From contig NZ_CP092712.1 in assembly GCF_023983475.1 (NCBI RefSeq), positions 1,364,001-1,428,000 of the forward strand: 64,000 bases of DNA, in the 5' to 3' direction. The notes beneath the pieces were generated by a model that saw only the letters and a list, made by a program, of their open reading frames with translations, was not told the origin of the DNA and did no database searches. Positions 25,403 to 33,965 of the stretch are shown here, one piece after another (within the stretch, counting starts at the first letter, position 1; the number at the start of each line of letters is the position of its first letter). Both the position numbers and the translations under genes were made by a program. Source of the DNA: Aliivibrio fischeri ATCC 7744 = JCM 18803 = DSM 507 (GTDB lineage Bacteria > Pseudomonadota > Gammaproteobacteria > Enterobacterales > Vibrionaceae).

Positions 25403-26395
25403 ATGTTTAAAAATAAATTAGCAGTGTTATTTACGTGTTTGTCTGTTTTTTCTTTTTCGGCTCAATCTGGGAGTTTTGATACCGTTACGTTAGGAAGTAA
25501 AGGTGGGATCCAAGATGGTAATTTAACGGCTTTTTTAATTAAAAGTGAGGCGGATTCTAATTTTGTTATGCTTGATGCAGGCTCTGTTGTTAATGGATTA
25601 ATTGTTTCAGAGCAGAAAGGAGCGTTTAAAGATATTACTGTGCCAGACAGTTCTCCTTATACTAAAGTAGGTTACCTATTAAAGGATAAGATTAAGGGTT
25701 ACTTTATCAGCCATGCTCATTTAGACCATGTTGCCGGTTTAGTTATCTCTTCTCCTGATGACAGTAAAAAACCGATATATGGATTAGCAGCGACAAATAA
25801 AGATCTCATGAAGAATTACTTTAATTGGTCAGCATGGCCTAATTTTGGTAACAAAGGTGAAGGCTTTAAACTGAGCAAATACAATTACGTGGATCTTCAA
25901 CCGGGTGCTTGGAGTCCGGTAGCTGAAACAACAATGAGTGTGATGTCATTGCCTTTATCTCATTCTGGTGGGCAATCTACGGTCTTTATTCTAAAAGACA
26001 GTGAAGGGGATGTATTTGCTTATTTTGGTGATACAGGACCTGATGAAGTAGAGAAAAGTTCGGCAATGAAAACCGCGTGGTCTGCTTTAGCTCCTTTTGT
26101 AAAACAAGGGAGGTTAAAGGGGATTATTATTGAAGTTTCTTTTACCAACGAAACTCCAGATAAATCTTTATTTGGACATTTAACGCCAAACTGGTTAGTT
26201 AAAGAATTAAGAGTGCTTGAAGGAATGAATGGTAAAGGCTCTTTAAATGATCTAGATGTAGCCATCAGTCACATCAAATACAGCTTAAAGAACAGTGAAG
26301 ATCCTAAAATTATCATCCAAAAGCAGTTAGCAGAAGCAAATAATCTAGGTGTAAACTTTATTTTTCCAGAGCAAGGTGATTCACTGCTGTTTTAA
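25403..26395 (+). CDS. cpdP: Periplasmic class II cyclic-nucleotide phosphodiesterase
   Basis: A 330-residue protein from ATG 25403, chosen because it has AAGG seven bases upstream and begins with a signal peptide (MFKNKLAVLFTCLSVFSFSA). The open frame extends to 25211 without such features. The metal-binding HAHLDHVAGL motif, the later LPLSHSG and the FAYFGDTGPDE segment mark a class II 3',5'-cyclic nucleotide phosphodiesterase (metallo-beta-lactamase fold). Size and secretion match CpdP of V. fischeri, which degrades cAMP in the periplasm and allows growth on it. It is convergent with the RCC1-like gene, with a shared hairpin between. Confidence 0.9.
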   Translation: MFKNKLAVLFTCLSVFSFSAQSGSFDTVTLGSKGGIQDGNLTAFLIKSEADSNFVMLDAGSVVNGLIVSEQKGAFKDITVPDSSPYTKVGYLLKDKIKGYFISHAHLDHVAGLVISSPDDSKKPIYGLAATNKDLMKNYFNWSAWPNFGNKGEGFKLSKYNYVDLQPGAWSPVAETTMSVMSLPLSHSGGQSTVFILKDSEGDVFAYFGDTGPDEVEKSSAMKTAWSALAPFVKQGRLKGIIIEVSFTNETPDKSLFGHLTPNWLVKELRVLEGMNGKGSLNDLDVAISHIKYSLKNSEDPKIIIQKQLAEANNLGVNFIFPEQGDSLLF

Positions 26396-26411
26396 AAAAG
26401 TCATTGTAAAA

Positions 26412-26443
26412 ATGGATATGGTCAATATAAAGACCATATCCAT
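26412..26443. terminator. Strong hairpin between convergent genes
   Basis: ATGGATATGGTC (26412-26423) and GACCATATCCAT (26432-26443) form a perfect 12-bp stem with an 8-base loop between the cpdP and RCC1-like stops. T-tracts are weak on both sides. Confidence 0.7.
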
Positions 26444-26461
26444 GCATTTGTTTCTTATCTC

Positions 26462-28384
26462 TTAAATCGTCGTCTCTACCTTTTTAAGCACGGCGATCTC
26501 ATTGGGTACATCAATGTTATAAATATGCCCTTGGTCAGTATAAATAGTAAAGCCCGTTTTATGTGGGAATACTTTATCAACTTTTCCAGGTAATTTTATA
26601 TTTGTTAAACCAGCACCAAGCTCTTTAAATCCCCATGAGTTAAGGATGAAGTGGGGAGAGGATTCTCGCTTTGCTTTTTCTGTTAATAAATAAGCGCCTT
26701 CATTTGATGTGAAAGAGGTAACACTATCTGGAGATGCTTTGATAAATGCATCAGAGAACCCTACATGGCTCGGTCTATTTTGGTCATAATAATAATATTT
26801 AATATATTCACCAAATTGTATCTCGGCTGCAATATCCCATATTCCTTGCCATGAAGTAATATCACCATCTTGTCGTATGGTTGAATACCCGTTTGTGTTT
26901 GTTTTTATATCTACGATATTGGTTAAATCATTTGCATGGTTAACTTTATCTGAGTAAATATTACCTCCACTGAAGATAGTTCCCCATGTAATAACATCAC
27001 CATCAAGAGTTAAGGCCGCAAAAGAACCAGACGCGCCAACGATTTTTTTAACATTGGTCAGTTCAGTATCTAATTTATGCTCAGAGTGTTTTTTTTCTGG
27101 TGAATAATACGCAGGAATAGACACTTGCTCATAACCTCGGCCACATACTGGATCATAAGCCGGTTCATAGTCAGGATCATATATATCGCTTGAGTCATAG
27201 TTTGGTTCATCATTTTTTACAGGTACACATTTCTTACTGGCTTTAAAGTAAGTTTGCTCAAAACTATAATAATCATAGATGAATTCACCACCTTGAGTTC
27301 TGCTTCCCCAAGCACCAACGGTTCCATCTAGTTTAAGAAAAGCAAAAGCACTATCATTTGCAATAATAGTCTCTACATTTTGGCTAACTAATTCGCCTTG
27401 TGCTTTTGCTAGTTTTCCCCATCGATATAGATTGCCTTGATCAGTTAAAAGCGCGTAGTTACCTTTATAATCGTATTTTAGCTCTACAAGATTCTTTATA
27501 TCGCCTTGTATATCACTGCATGATATTTTTCCGCTATCTTCAATTAAGCAAGCTTTGTCTTCTTCAGTTTGAATAATAGTACTGCTTTCACTTGTTAACA
27601 TATCAATACCATTATCGATAGTTAACTTTTTAGTTGTGCCTTTAGTGCTACCAATAATATAAACATTGCCTGTATTGGTTAATATTGAAAAATAGTTATT
27701 TGCAGAAGTGACTTTTTTAACTCCTTCAGCGTTGATAGCATCAATTAAATCAACATTATCTTTTATTTTTGGACCCCAAAGGTAGAAGTCACCATTATTT
27801 TTTATACCAGAGAAGGCATTAGCATGCGCATAGATGGCGATAAACTGATGATTATCCATTGATGGGATTTTTTCAAAGCGTCTTTCTGCTTGATAAGCGT
27901 ATTCTCCATCAAGAATATGGTTCCATTCTATAACTTGACCAGTATTAAGCAGAGTCACTTTACTATAACTATTTTCTACTTGTTGAATAGGAAATGCCTT
28001 AGTAAATGTTTTTACGAATGGCTCAGTTACTTGTTCTTTATAATTAAGTTGAGCAGATACAACAATAGGAGAAAGGTGTTCATTTTCTTTCAACTGATAT
28101 TCACAATCATTTGAAACAGTAATGTTATCTATCGTCCAATTGCAAGATATGGTTTCTGAACCATCAGTAATATTATCTGTGGAAAAGACGACTTTTAAGT
28201 GATCTTGGTTAGAGTAATCATTTATTTTATCTGGGTAAATAATTGACTTTAAACTGATGCCATCAAGATTTACGTTTTTTTCTGGTGTTGTTACATGATT
28301 AACTACGGCTTTATTGTCGGAGGAGCTGTCACCACCACACCCAAATAAAGATAAAGCAAGCAAAGCAGTTAAGATATGTTTCAT
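26462..28384 (-). CDS. RCC1-repeat-like surface lipoprotein, function unknown
   Basis: A 640-residue lipoprotein from the ATG at 28382-28384, where a lipoprotein signal begins (MKHILTALLALSLFGCGG). A short open extension upstream has no signal features. After an N-terminal domain of about 150 residues there are repeated units of the form G-x-[VL]-x-x-W-G (ITNTGNVYIIG, LLTDQGNLYRWGK, LKLDGTVGAWGS, LTLDGDVITWGT), the pattern of RCC1-type beta-propeller blades. In bacteria such propellers usually serve in binding; no enzymatic motif is visible. A Tyr/Asp/Pro-rich insertion (near residues 385-430) interrupts the propeller. No clear ribosome site precedes the start. Confidence 0.7.
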   Translation of the reverse strand: MKHILTALLALSLFGCGGDSSSDNKAVVNHVTTPEKNVNLDGISLKSIIYPDKINDYSNQDHLKVVFSTDNITDGSETISCNWTIDNITVSNDCEYQLKENEHLSPIVVSAQLNYKEQVTEPFVKTFTKAFPIQQVENSYSKVTLLNTGQVIEWNHILDGEYAYQAERRFEKIPSMDNHQFIAIYAHANAFSGIKNNGDFYLWGPKIKDNVDLIDAINAEGVKKVTSANNYFSILTNTGNVYIIGSTKGTTKKLTIDNGIDMLTSESSTIIQTEEDKACLIEDSGKISCSDIQGDIKNLVELKYDYKGNYALLTDQGNLYRWGKLAKAQGELVSQNVETIIANDSAFAFLKLDGTVGAWGSRTQGGEFIYDYYSFEQTYFKASKKCVPVKNDEPNYDSSDIYDPDYEPAYDPVCGRGYEQVSIPAYYSPEKKHSEHKLDTELTNVKKIVGASGSFAALTLDGDVITWGTIFSGGNIYSDKVNHANDLTNIVDIKTNTNGYSTIRQDGDITSWQGIWDIAAEIQFGEYIKYYYYDQNRPSHVGFSDAFIKASPDSVTSFTSNEGAYLLTEKAKRESSPHFILNSWGFKELGAGLTNIKLPGKVDKVFPHKTGFTIYTDQGHIYNIDVPNEIAVLKKVETTI

Positions 28385-28733
28385 AATATACAATTCTATT
28401 TTAATTAATATAAATATATGTACTGCTTTGTAATCAAACAGCGTTATTATCGACATGCTACATTAAGGCTATTATTTATAAGTGCCTTTTAGTGAATAGT
28501 ATTTTATAAGTGAAATGAATGCTAGGTATAAATTACTTAACTTAATGAATGTAAAAGTAATTAAAAAATGATAATACAAAACATTTTGTATATTTAATTA
28601 TTAAGAGATTTAAGAGTAAGGTGACTACTATTGAATTCATCGTGAGGATAAATCTTTTATTAGAGTGAATACCTCTGACGATAGTTTAAAAATGTGATAT
28701 CTTTCACAGAATTATTTTGTATGGAGAATCATT

Positions 28734-29144
28734 TTGAGAACTGAATTAAACACTAACCAAACACCAAAAGGGCAGCTACTTCTTCGAACTCTTTCTATGC
28801 CAGCAGATACTAATGCTAATGGCGATATTTTTGGTGGTTGGATTATGTCTCAGCTTGATTTAGCTGGTGCAATTTTAGCTCAAGAAATCTCTGGTGGACG
28901 TATTGTAACGGTTTCAGTGTCTAGTATTACGTTTAAAAAACCAGTGAAAGTGGGTGATGTGGTTTGTTGCTATGGTGAATGTGCAAAAGTAGGACGAACG
29001 TCAATGTCGATAGATTTGGAAGTGTGGGTTAAACCAATTAAAGAGGACGAAGTAAGTCACCGTTTCCAAGTGTGTGAAGCAACCTTTAATTACGTAGCAA
29101 TTGACTCAAACGGAAAACCGCGCGCAATTCCAAAGCACTCTTAA
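28734..29144 (+). CDS. yciA: YciA-type acyl-CoA thioesterase
   Basis: A 136-residue hot-dog-fold thioesterase. The catalytic segment ADTNANGDIFGGWIMSQLD (Asn/Asp motif) and VSVSSITFKKPVKVGDVV are characteristic of YciA. The enzyme hydrolyses a broad range of acyl-CoAs in the cytoplasm. The TTG start at 28734 is supported by GGAG seven bases upstream; there is no better ATG. A terminator follows at 29211. Confidence 0.9.
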   Translation: MRTELNTNQTPKGQLLLRTLSMPADTNANGDIFGGWIMSQLDLAGAILAQEISGGRIVTVSVSSITFKKPVKVGDVVCCYGECAKVGRTSMSIDLEVWVKPIKEDEVSHRFQVCEATFNYVAIDSNGKPRAIPKHS

Positions 29145-29210
29145 TGGAGATTGGTCTTAAGTAGAGCTTACACATGCAAGGGTGATCTCTGTTTAACATC
29201 AAAAAAGAAC

Positions 29211-29245
29211 AGCCTGCTTAATGAAGATTGAGCAGGCTATTTTTT
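29211..29245. terminator. Terminator between yciA and DUF417 gene
   Basis: AGCCTGCT (29211-29218) and AGCAGGCT (29231-29238) with a T-run to 29245 on the plus strand and an A-run at 29201-29206 serving the minus strand. Confidence 0.88.
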
Positions 29246-29261
29246 ATCTATAATAGGTTAT

Positions 29262-29717
29262 CTATAATAGGTGTGGTTTATTATGCTCAATCACAAGTAG
29301 TGATACAGAGATAAACACAATATCTTTAAGTAAAAAGAAGTTGGTTGTTAATACGCCATCAACGACTTTCCATGTATTTGGTGTAGTTGCTAAAAAGCTA
29401 AGTGTTGCAATAAAAGTAAGTAAAGCAAGGATCCCTGAATAGTAACCAATTTTAGGATTAAAGAAGCCAGCGATAAGTCCTATTGCAATTACAATTTCAG
29501 TCAATCCAATGATATTTGATACCATTTGTACTGACATAAATCCGTATATCCAGCCCATTAAAGGGTGGTTTGCAACTAATGGTTCGATAGCTGCCGCTTC
29601 TGTTGGGGTAAATTTAAAAATACCTATCCAAAGTAGGGTAAGTACGACACCAAAGACCCCAACTTTATAACCTAATGACGTTTCTTCTGAGATGGCTTTA
29701 CAAGTTTGAGTATTCAT
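29262..29717 (-). CDS. DUF417 (YkgB/RclC-like) membrane protein
   Basis: A 151-residue inner-membrane protein with four hydrophobic segments. The N-terminal segment YKVGVFGVVLTLLWIGIFKFTPTEA and later NHPLMGWIYGF are typical of the DUF417 family (E. coli RclC/YkgB, linked to reactive chlorine stress). It is divergent from the TetR gene, and a near-perfect operator lies 17 bp before its start, so TetR should repress it. TCAGGAG-type ribosome binding sequence precedes the ATG on the minus strand. Confidence 0.85.
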   Translation of the reverse strand: MNTQTCKAISEETSLGYKVGVFGVVLTLLWIGIFKFTPTEAAAIEPLVANHPLMGWIYGFMSVQMVSNIIGLTEIVIAIGLIAGFFNPKIGYYSGILALLTFIATLSFLATTPNTWKVVDGVLTTNFFLLKDIVFISVSLLVIEHNKPHLL

Positions 29718-29734
29718 TTTTATCTCCTGATTAA

Positions 29735-29755
29735 TAAACTAAACTGTTTAGTTTA
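29735..29755. promoter_or_regulatory. TetR operator 1 (DUF417 promoter)
   Basis: Two perfect 10-bp arms, TAAACTAAAC (29735-29744) and GTTTAGTTTA (29746-29755), lie around a single central T. The same motif occurs at 29793 and 30935. Confidence 0.8.
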
Positions 29756-29792
29756 ATTTATCGTTTATTTTGATACTGTCAATCAATTTTTG

Positions 29793-29809
29793 AACTAAAC
29801 AGTTTATTT
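29793..29809. promoter_or_regulatory. TetR operator 2 (tetR promoter)
   Basis: AACTAAAC (29793-29800), a central A, then GTTTATTT. It matches operator 1 with one mismatch between arms and lies 34 bp before the TetR start, which implies autoregulation. Confidence 0.7.
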
Positions 29810-29842
29810 TGCTAAAATCACAGCATTAATGGAGAGTGATGT

Positions 29843-30403
29843 ATGAAAGAAGAAAAAAGAGTAAACGCACTTAAAAAGACAATAGAGCTGTGCGCATTAC
29901 ATGGTTTTCATGGTACGAGTATGGATAAAATTACCGCGGCGACGGGGTTATCTAAAGCGACCATTTATAAATATTTTCAATCTAAAGAGAACTTAATTGC
30001 TAATGCATTAGAGCTGTTTAGCCAACAATCTCTTTCTTATGTTCAGGCTTTATTTGAAAATATAGAACTGACATTAGAAGAAAAAATTGCGCTTCGTTTT
30101 GAAGGCCTTGCTGGGTGTATTGATATTGAATCATTTAATGGCTGTTATTTTCAATTGGCATACAGTGAATACAGCAGTGAAGATCAAGGAATTACTGAGG
30201 TAAGTGCGCAATACAAACAACGCACACAAGAGTTATTAATCGAGTTATTTAAAAGACACGATATTAAAGATGCAGAATTGAAGGCCAAAAAAGCAGGGTT
30301 AGTTTATAACGGGCTATTGGCATCGTTACAGCTAACAAAAGATGCAGAGCTGATTGAACTCGCTCACCAAATGTTTTTAGGTATTATCTTTAAATCTGAA
30401 TAA
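29843..30403 (+). CDS. TetR-family regulator
   Basis: A 186-residue repressor. The N-terminal helix-turn-helix (residues about 20-50) contains TSMDKITAATGLSKATIYKY, which is standard for the TetR family. The C-terminal helical domain would bind an inducer. It is divergent from the DUF417 gene and upstream of VOC, glutaredoxin and TVP38 genes. Three copies of one palindrome sit at the promoters of DUF417, tetR and the glutaredoxin gene, which defines a small local regulon. The inducer is likely an oxidant or electrophile, judging by the targets. Confidence 0.9.
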   Translation: MKEEKRVNALKKTIELCALHGFHGTSMDKITAATGLSKATIYKYFQSKENLIANALELFSQQSLSYVQALFENIELTLEEKIALRFEGLAGCIDIESFNGCYFQLAYSEYSSEDQGITEVSAQYKQRTQELLIELFKRHDIKDAELKAKKAGLVYNGLLASLQLTKDAELIELAHQMFLGIIFKSE

Positions 30404-30436
30404 TGTTTTACGTTTTTGTTTCATAGGGAATGAATC

Positions 30437-30817
30437 ATGAAAGTTGCACGTTTAGATCATCTTGTTTTAACGGTTAACAGCATTGAAGTGACGAGTCAGT
30501 TTTATTCAAACGTGCTCGGAATGGATATCGTTACCTTTGGTGAGGGCAGGGTCGCCCTTACTTTTGGTGAGCAAAAGATAAACCTTCATCAATTGGGAAA
30601 TGAGTTTGAACCTAAAGCTGCACAGGTTAAAAGCGGCAGTGCGGATCTGTGTTTTATTACTCATACGCCTATTAATGAAGTTCAAAGCCATATTGAATCA
30701 CAAGGCGTGACTATCATTGATGGTCCAATTCAACGAACAGGTGCGATGGGCAAGATTATCTCAGTCTATTTACGAGATCCCGACGGTAATTTGATTGAAC
30801 TCTCTAACTATTTATAA
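30437..30817 (+). CDS. VOC/glyoxalase-fold protein
   Basis: A 126-residue single-domain vicinal oxygen chelate protein. The N-terminal LDHLVLTVNSIEVTSQFY carries the metal His, and RDPDGNLIELSNYL supplies the C-terminal Glu. Members include glyoxalase I, dioxygenases and fosfomycin-type thiol transferases; the substrate here is not determined. It is 33 bp after tetR, probably co-transcribed and therefore within the same regulon. Confidence 0.85.
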   Translation: MKVARLDHLVLTVNSIEVTSQFYSNVLGMDIVTFGEGRVALTFGEQKINLHQLGNEFEPKAAQVKSGSADLCFITHTPINEVQSHIESQGVTIIDGPIQRTGAMGKIISVYLRDPDGNLIELSNYL

Positions 30818-30934
30818 CTCCTAATTAAGTAAGCCATATTACTTACACCTCAAAACCATTTTCTTAGCATATACTTATATCGTGTAGCGATAATATTAAT
30901 CATAAAGGTTGACTTAAATTGAAATTCAACTAAA

Positions 30935-30957
30935 TTAAACTAAACGGTTCAGTTTAA
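30935..30957. promoter_or_regulatory. TetR operator 3 (glutaredoxin promoter)
   Basis: TTAAACTAAAC (30935-30945), central G, GTTCAGTTTAA (30947-30957), with one mismatch between the arms. It matches operators 1 and 2 and lies 36 bp before the glutaredoxin start. Confidence 0.78.
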
Positions 30958-30993
30958 TTTTAATAAATCAGTTTGCTGATAGGGGAAGTCGCA

Positions 30994-31569
30994 ATGAAAC
31001 CTGTAAAAATCACATTATATCGTTGGGCAGGCAGTTGGGGTCCATTTAAAGTCAATATCCCGTGTGGAGAGTGCACCTTAACGAAAGACATTCTTGAAGA
31101 TACATTTAACACTGAGCTTGATGGTATTCCTATTGAGCTTGAAGTGAAAGATTGGCTGTCTTACTGGTGGGAGCCTTTAAAACTTAAAGCGTGGCACGCA
31201 CCGATTATCATTGTTGAAGATAAAGTGATAAGCCAAGGTGAAGCGTTAAATCGTGGTGTTTTGGTTCAAGCGGTTATAGCTCAAGTTGCTAAGCGTGATG
31301 ATATCAAGGGCAATGTAGTATTTGGTAAAGCAACATGTCCTTATTGTATTAAAGCAAAAGCGGCGCTGGATGAGGCCGGAGTTGAATATACTTATCACGA
31401 TGTGGTGAAAGACAGTGCGGCTCTATATCGAATGATCCCAGAGGTTAAAGCCATTATTGGTGAGAAAACGCCTGTGACAGTGCCTCAAATTTGGTTGGAT
31501 GGTAAATACGTTGGTGGCTTTGATGATTTATCTAAACAGATGAACACTGATGTGAAAGCGGGGCATTAA
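30994..31569 (+). CDS. Glutaredoxin-domain protein with an extra N-terminal domain
   Basis: A 191-residue protein from ATG 30994, which has GGGGAAG eight bases upstream; a longer start at 30973 lacks a site. The C-terminal half is a glutaredoxin with redox site CPYCIKAKAAL and the cis-Pro region VTVPQIWLDGKYVGG. The N-terminal half (residues 1-100) reads like a second thioredoxin-like fold with a CGEC pair (NIPCGECTLTKDIL) and a cis-Pro-like APIIIVEDKVIS. It may thus be a tandem thiol oxidoreductase. It is followed one base later by the TVP38 gene; both are probably TetR-controlled. Confidence 0.82.
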   Translation: MKPVKITLYRWAGSWGPFKVNIPCGECTLTKDILEDTFNTELDGIPIELEVKDWLSYWWEPLKLKAWHAPIIIVEDKVISQGEALNRGVLVQAVIAQVAKRDDIKGNVVFGKATCPYCIKAKAALDEAGVEYTYHDVVKDSAALYRMIPEVKAIIGEKTPVTVPQIWLDGKYVGGFDDLSKQMNTDVKAGH

Positions 31570-31570
31570 T

Positions 31571-32257
31571 ATGAATAAAAAACTGATTTTACTACTTATT
31601 CTTCTTGCGTCATTTGCTGCTGTGTATGTCAATTTCGGGCATTTATTGACACTTGAGCAGGTGAAAGTATTCCATCAAAACGTGCAAAATGACATACAAG
31701 CCAATTTGTTTGTATACAGTGCCGTTTACTTTATCTCTTATGTTGTTATTACGGCGTTGTCTATTCCTGGTGCAGCGGTTGTGACTTTGCTTGGCGCTGC
31801 ATTGTTTGGTTTTTGGTGGAGTTTACTACTGGTGTCGTTTGCCAGTACCATTGGAGCAACCATTGCGTTTTTAAGCAGCCGTTATTTGTTAAGAGAGTGG
31901 GTTGATAGTAAGTTTAAAGATAAGCTGGTAGCAATTAATGACGGTGTGGAAAAAGATGGCGCATTCTATTTGCTGACATTACGCTTGATCCCTGTGTTTC
32001 CGTTTTTCTTAATTAACTTACTTATGGGGTTAACCAAAATATCGGTAGGTCGCTTTTATCTGTTTAGTCAGCTAGGTATGTTACCGGGGACGATGGTGTA
32101 CTTAAATGCAGGTACGCAACTCTCAGAAATAACCTCGTTGTCTGGACTAATTTCACCACAAATTTTAGGCTCACTCGCTTTACTTGGTTTGTTCCCAATT
32201 ATCATTAAATTTATTATGGGACAGATCCAAAAGCGCCGCTCTCAAGTAAAAGAGTAG
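31571..32257 (+). CDS. TVP38/TMEM64 (DedA-superfamily) membrane protein
   Basis: A 228-residue inner-membrane protein. Typical features are the re-entrant-like segment SIPGAAVVTLLGAALFGFWW, the GATIAFLSSRYLLREW motif and LRLIPVFPFFLINLLMGLT (the family's conserved R and FP). Such proteins are linked to lipid scrambling and envelope stress. It is the last gene of the TetR-controlled block and is followed by a strong terminator. Confidence 0.88.
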   Translation: MNKKLILLLILLASFAAVYVNFGHLLTLEQVKVFHQNVQNDIQANLFVYSAVYFISYVVITALSIPGAAVVTLLGAALFGFWWSLLLVSFASTIGATIAFLSSRYLLREWVDSKFKDKLVAINDGVEKDGAFYLLTLRLIPVFPFFLINLLMGLTKISVGRFYLFSQLGMLPGTMVYLNAGTQLSEITSLSGLISPQILGSLALLGLFPIIIKFIMGQIQKRRSQVKE

Positions 32258-32344
32258 TCGATAGAGAGACCTATCCCACAATCTTATCTTTTGGTGGGCA
32301 GAATCATCTCGTAATCGTTATATTTATCAATTAAATTAATTAAG

Positions 32345-32376
32345 AAGAAGCATTTTCCCCAATGCTTCTTTTTTTA
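32345..32376 (+). terminator. Intrinsic terminator after TVP38 gene
   Basis: AAGAAGCATT (32345-32354) and AATGCTTCTT (32361-32370), with a 6-base loop and a T-run to 32375. Confidence 0.92.
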
Positions 32377-32404
32377 TTTTCGGGGGCATGATTAAGGTTT
32401 AGGA

Positions 32405-33841
32405 ATGAAGCTTAAAAGCTTGGTATTGAGTATTAGCGCCGTCTTGCTATCTGGTTGTGGAACAATGGCAAAACAACAAGAATATAATGCAGATTTGATC
32501 ATCAATAACGGACAAGTATTAACCGTCAACGCTGATATGGAAGTGATTGATGATGGCGTTGTGGTGGTTAAAAACGATAAAATTATTGCTGTTGGTGACG
32601 AAAAACTACTAGAGCAATATTATGCACCAAGAAGTATTGATGCTAATGACGGCATTGTGATGCCAGGAATGATTAACGCTCACAACCATCTTCCGATGAT
32701 CGCATTTCGTGGTTTAGGTGAAGAAGGCATTTCTAATCGTTTATTTGCTTACTTTTTTCCATTAGAAGCGCAAAAGTTAAGCCGTGAGTTGATTTATAAT
32801 GCCACTAAGCTCGGTGCTATCGATTTAGCCCAGAGCGGCGTTACGACTTATGCCGATATGTATTATCACATGGATGAAATGGCTAAAGCGACCAAAGAGG
32901 TTGGGTTAAGAGCTGTATTAGGTGAAACGGTTATTAAGTTCCCTGTGGTGGATGCAAAACAACCATATGGTGGAATTCAATATGCGAAGTCATTTATTGA
33001 AGAGTATCAAAACGATCCGTTAATTACGCCAGCTTATGCGCCTCATGCCGTATATACGGTAAGTAAAGAAAAGCTTCAAGAGATCAATCAGCTTTCAGAA
33101 GATTACGATGTACCTGTTTTAATCCATGTTGCTGAGTTTCCAAATGAAGAGGCAAGAATTAAAGATCCAACGAAAGTGACATCTCCTGTTGAGTATCTAG
33201 AAGAGATTGGTGTACTGGACGAGCGTATGGTGATTGCTCATGGCATTCATTTGTCTCAACATGATCAAGCGTTATTAAAACAAGCGGATGCGGGAGTGGT
33301 TTATAACCCAATGGCGAATGCGAAAGGGGCAACAGGCATTGCTCCGGCTTGGGATATGTTTCGTGCGGATATGCGAGTTGGTTTAGGAACGGATGGACCA
33401 ATGAGCTCAAACCAAGTGGATTTATGGCGAACCTTAAGTTATGCCGCAAATATGCAGCGCTTAAAAAACTCAGACAGAACCATAATGATCCCGGAACAAG
33501 TGATTGAAATGGCAACCATTGGTGGTGCAAAAGCATTGCATATGGAAGATGAGATCGGTTCTTTAGAAGTCGGAAAGAAAGCTGATATCATTATTGTTGA
33601 AACTCAATCAGCGAACATGATGCCAAGTTATGATCCATACGCAACATTGGTTTATCAAGCCAACCCAAGTAACGTGGATACAACGATTGTAAATGGCAAA
33701 GTGGTCATGGAGCAGCGCCAGATGAAGACGATTCAATTAGATGATATTCGACAAAGTGTTGAAGCGTTTGAATCAGATATCGCCGATTTTGCAAAAGAAC
33801 TATCTAAAAAAGCGATAAAATCCAAAAGTTTGATGGATTAG
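32405..33841 (+). CDS. Lipoprotein amidohydrolase (MtaD/TrzN-like deaminase family)
   Basis: A 478-residue metal-dependent amidohydrolase. The site is complete: GMINAHNHLPMIAFRGL (the HxH motif), HVAEFPNEEA, HGIHLS and GTDGPMSSNQVDL. The closest family is that of S-adenosylhomocysteine/5'-methylthioadenosine and chlorohydrolase-type deaminases. Unusually, the N-terminus is a lipoprotein signal (lipobox LSGC), so the enzyme should sit on the envelope and act outside the cytoplasm, perhaps on purines or guanidino compounds; that substrate is a guess. A terminator hairpin follows. Confidence 0.85.
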   Translation: MKLKSLVLSISAVLLSGCGTMAKQQEYNADLIINNGQVLTVNADMEVIDDGVVVVKNDKIIAVGDEKLLEQYYAPRSIDANDGIVMPGMINAHNHLPMIAFRGLGEEGISNRLFAYFFPLEAQKLSRELIYNATKLGAIDLAQSGVTTYADMYYHMDEMAKATKEVGLRAVLGETVIKFPVVDAKQPYGGIQYAKSFIEEYQNDPLITPAYAPHAVYTVSKEKLQEINQLSEDYDVPVLIHVAEFPNEEARIKDPTKVTSPVEYLEEIGVLDERMVIAHGIHLSQHDQALLKQADAGVVYNPMANAKGATGIAPAWDMFRADMRVGLGTDGPMSSNQVDLWRTLSYAANMQRLKNSDRTIMIPEQVIEMATIGGAKALHMEDEIGSLEVGKKADIIIVETQSANMMPSYDPYATLVYQANPSNVDTTIVNGKVVMEQRQMKTIQLDDIRQSVEAFESDIADFAKELSKKAIKSKSLMD

Positions 33842-33851
33842 TTTTATACAA

Positions 33852-33884
33852 AAAGCCTGATTTTTAGATGTTGAGTCAGGCTTT
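33852..33884 (+). terminator. Hairpin terminator after amidohydrolase
   Basis: AAAGCCTGA (33852-33860) and TCAGGCTTT (33876-33884); the T-tract is short. Confidence 0.75.
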
Positions 33885-33965
33885 AAAAGATTCTCATATT
33901 TTGGATAGAATGAGACGATCGATTCCCTTATTATTCGACCTTAAATCGATTGTCGGATAAATAGG

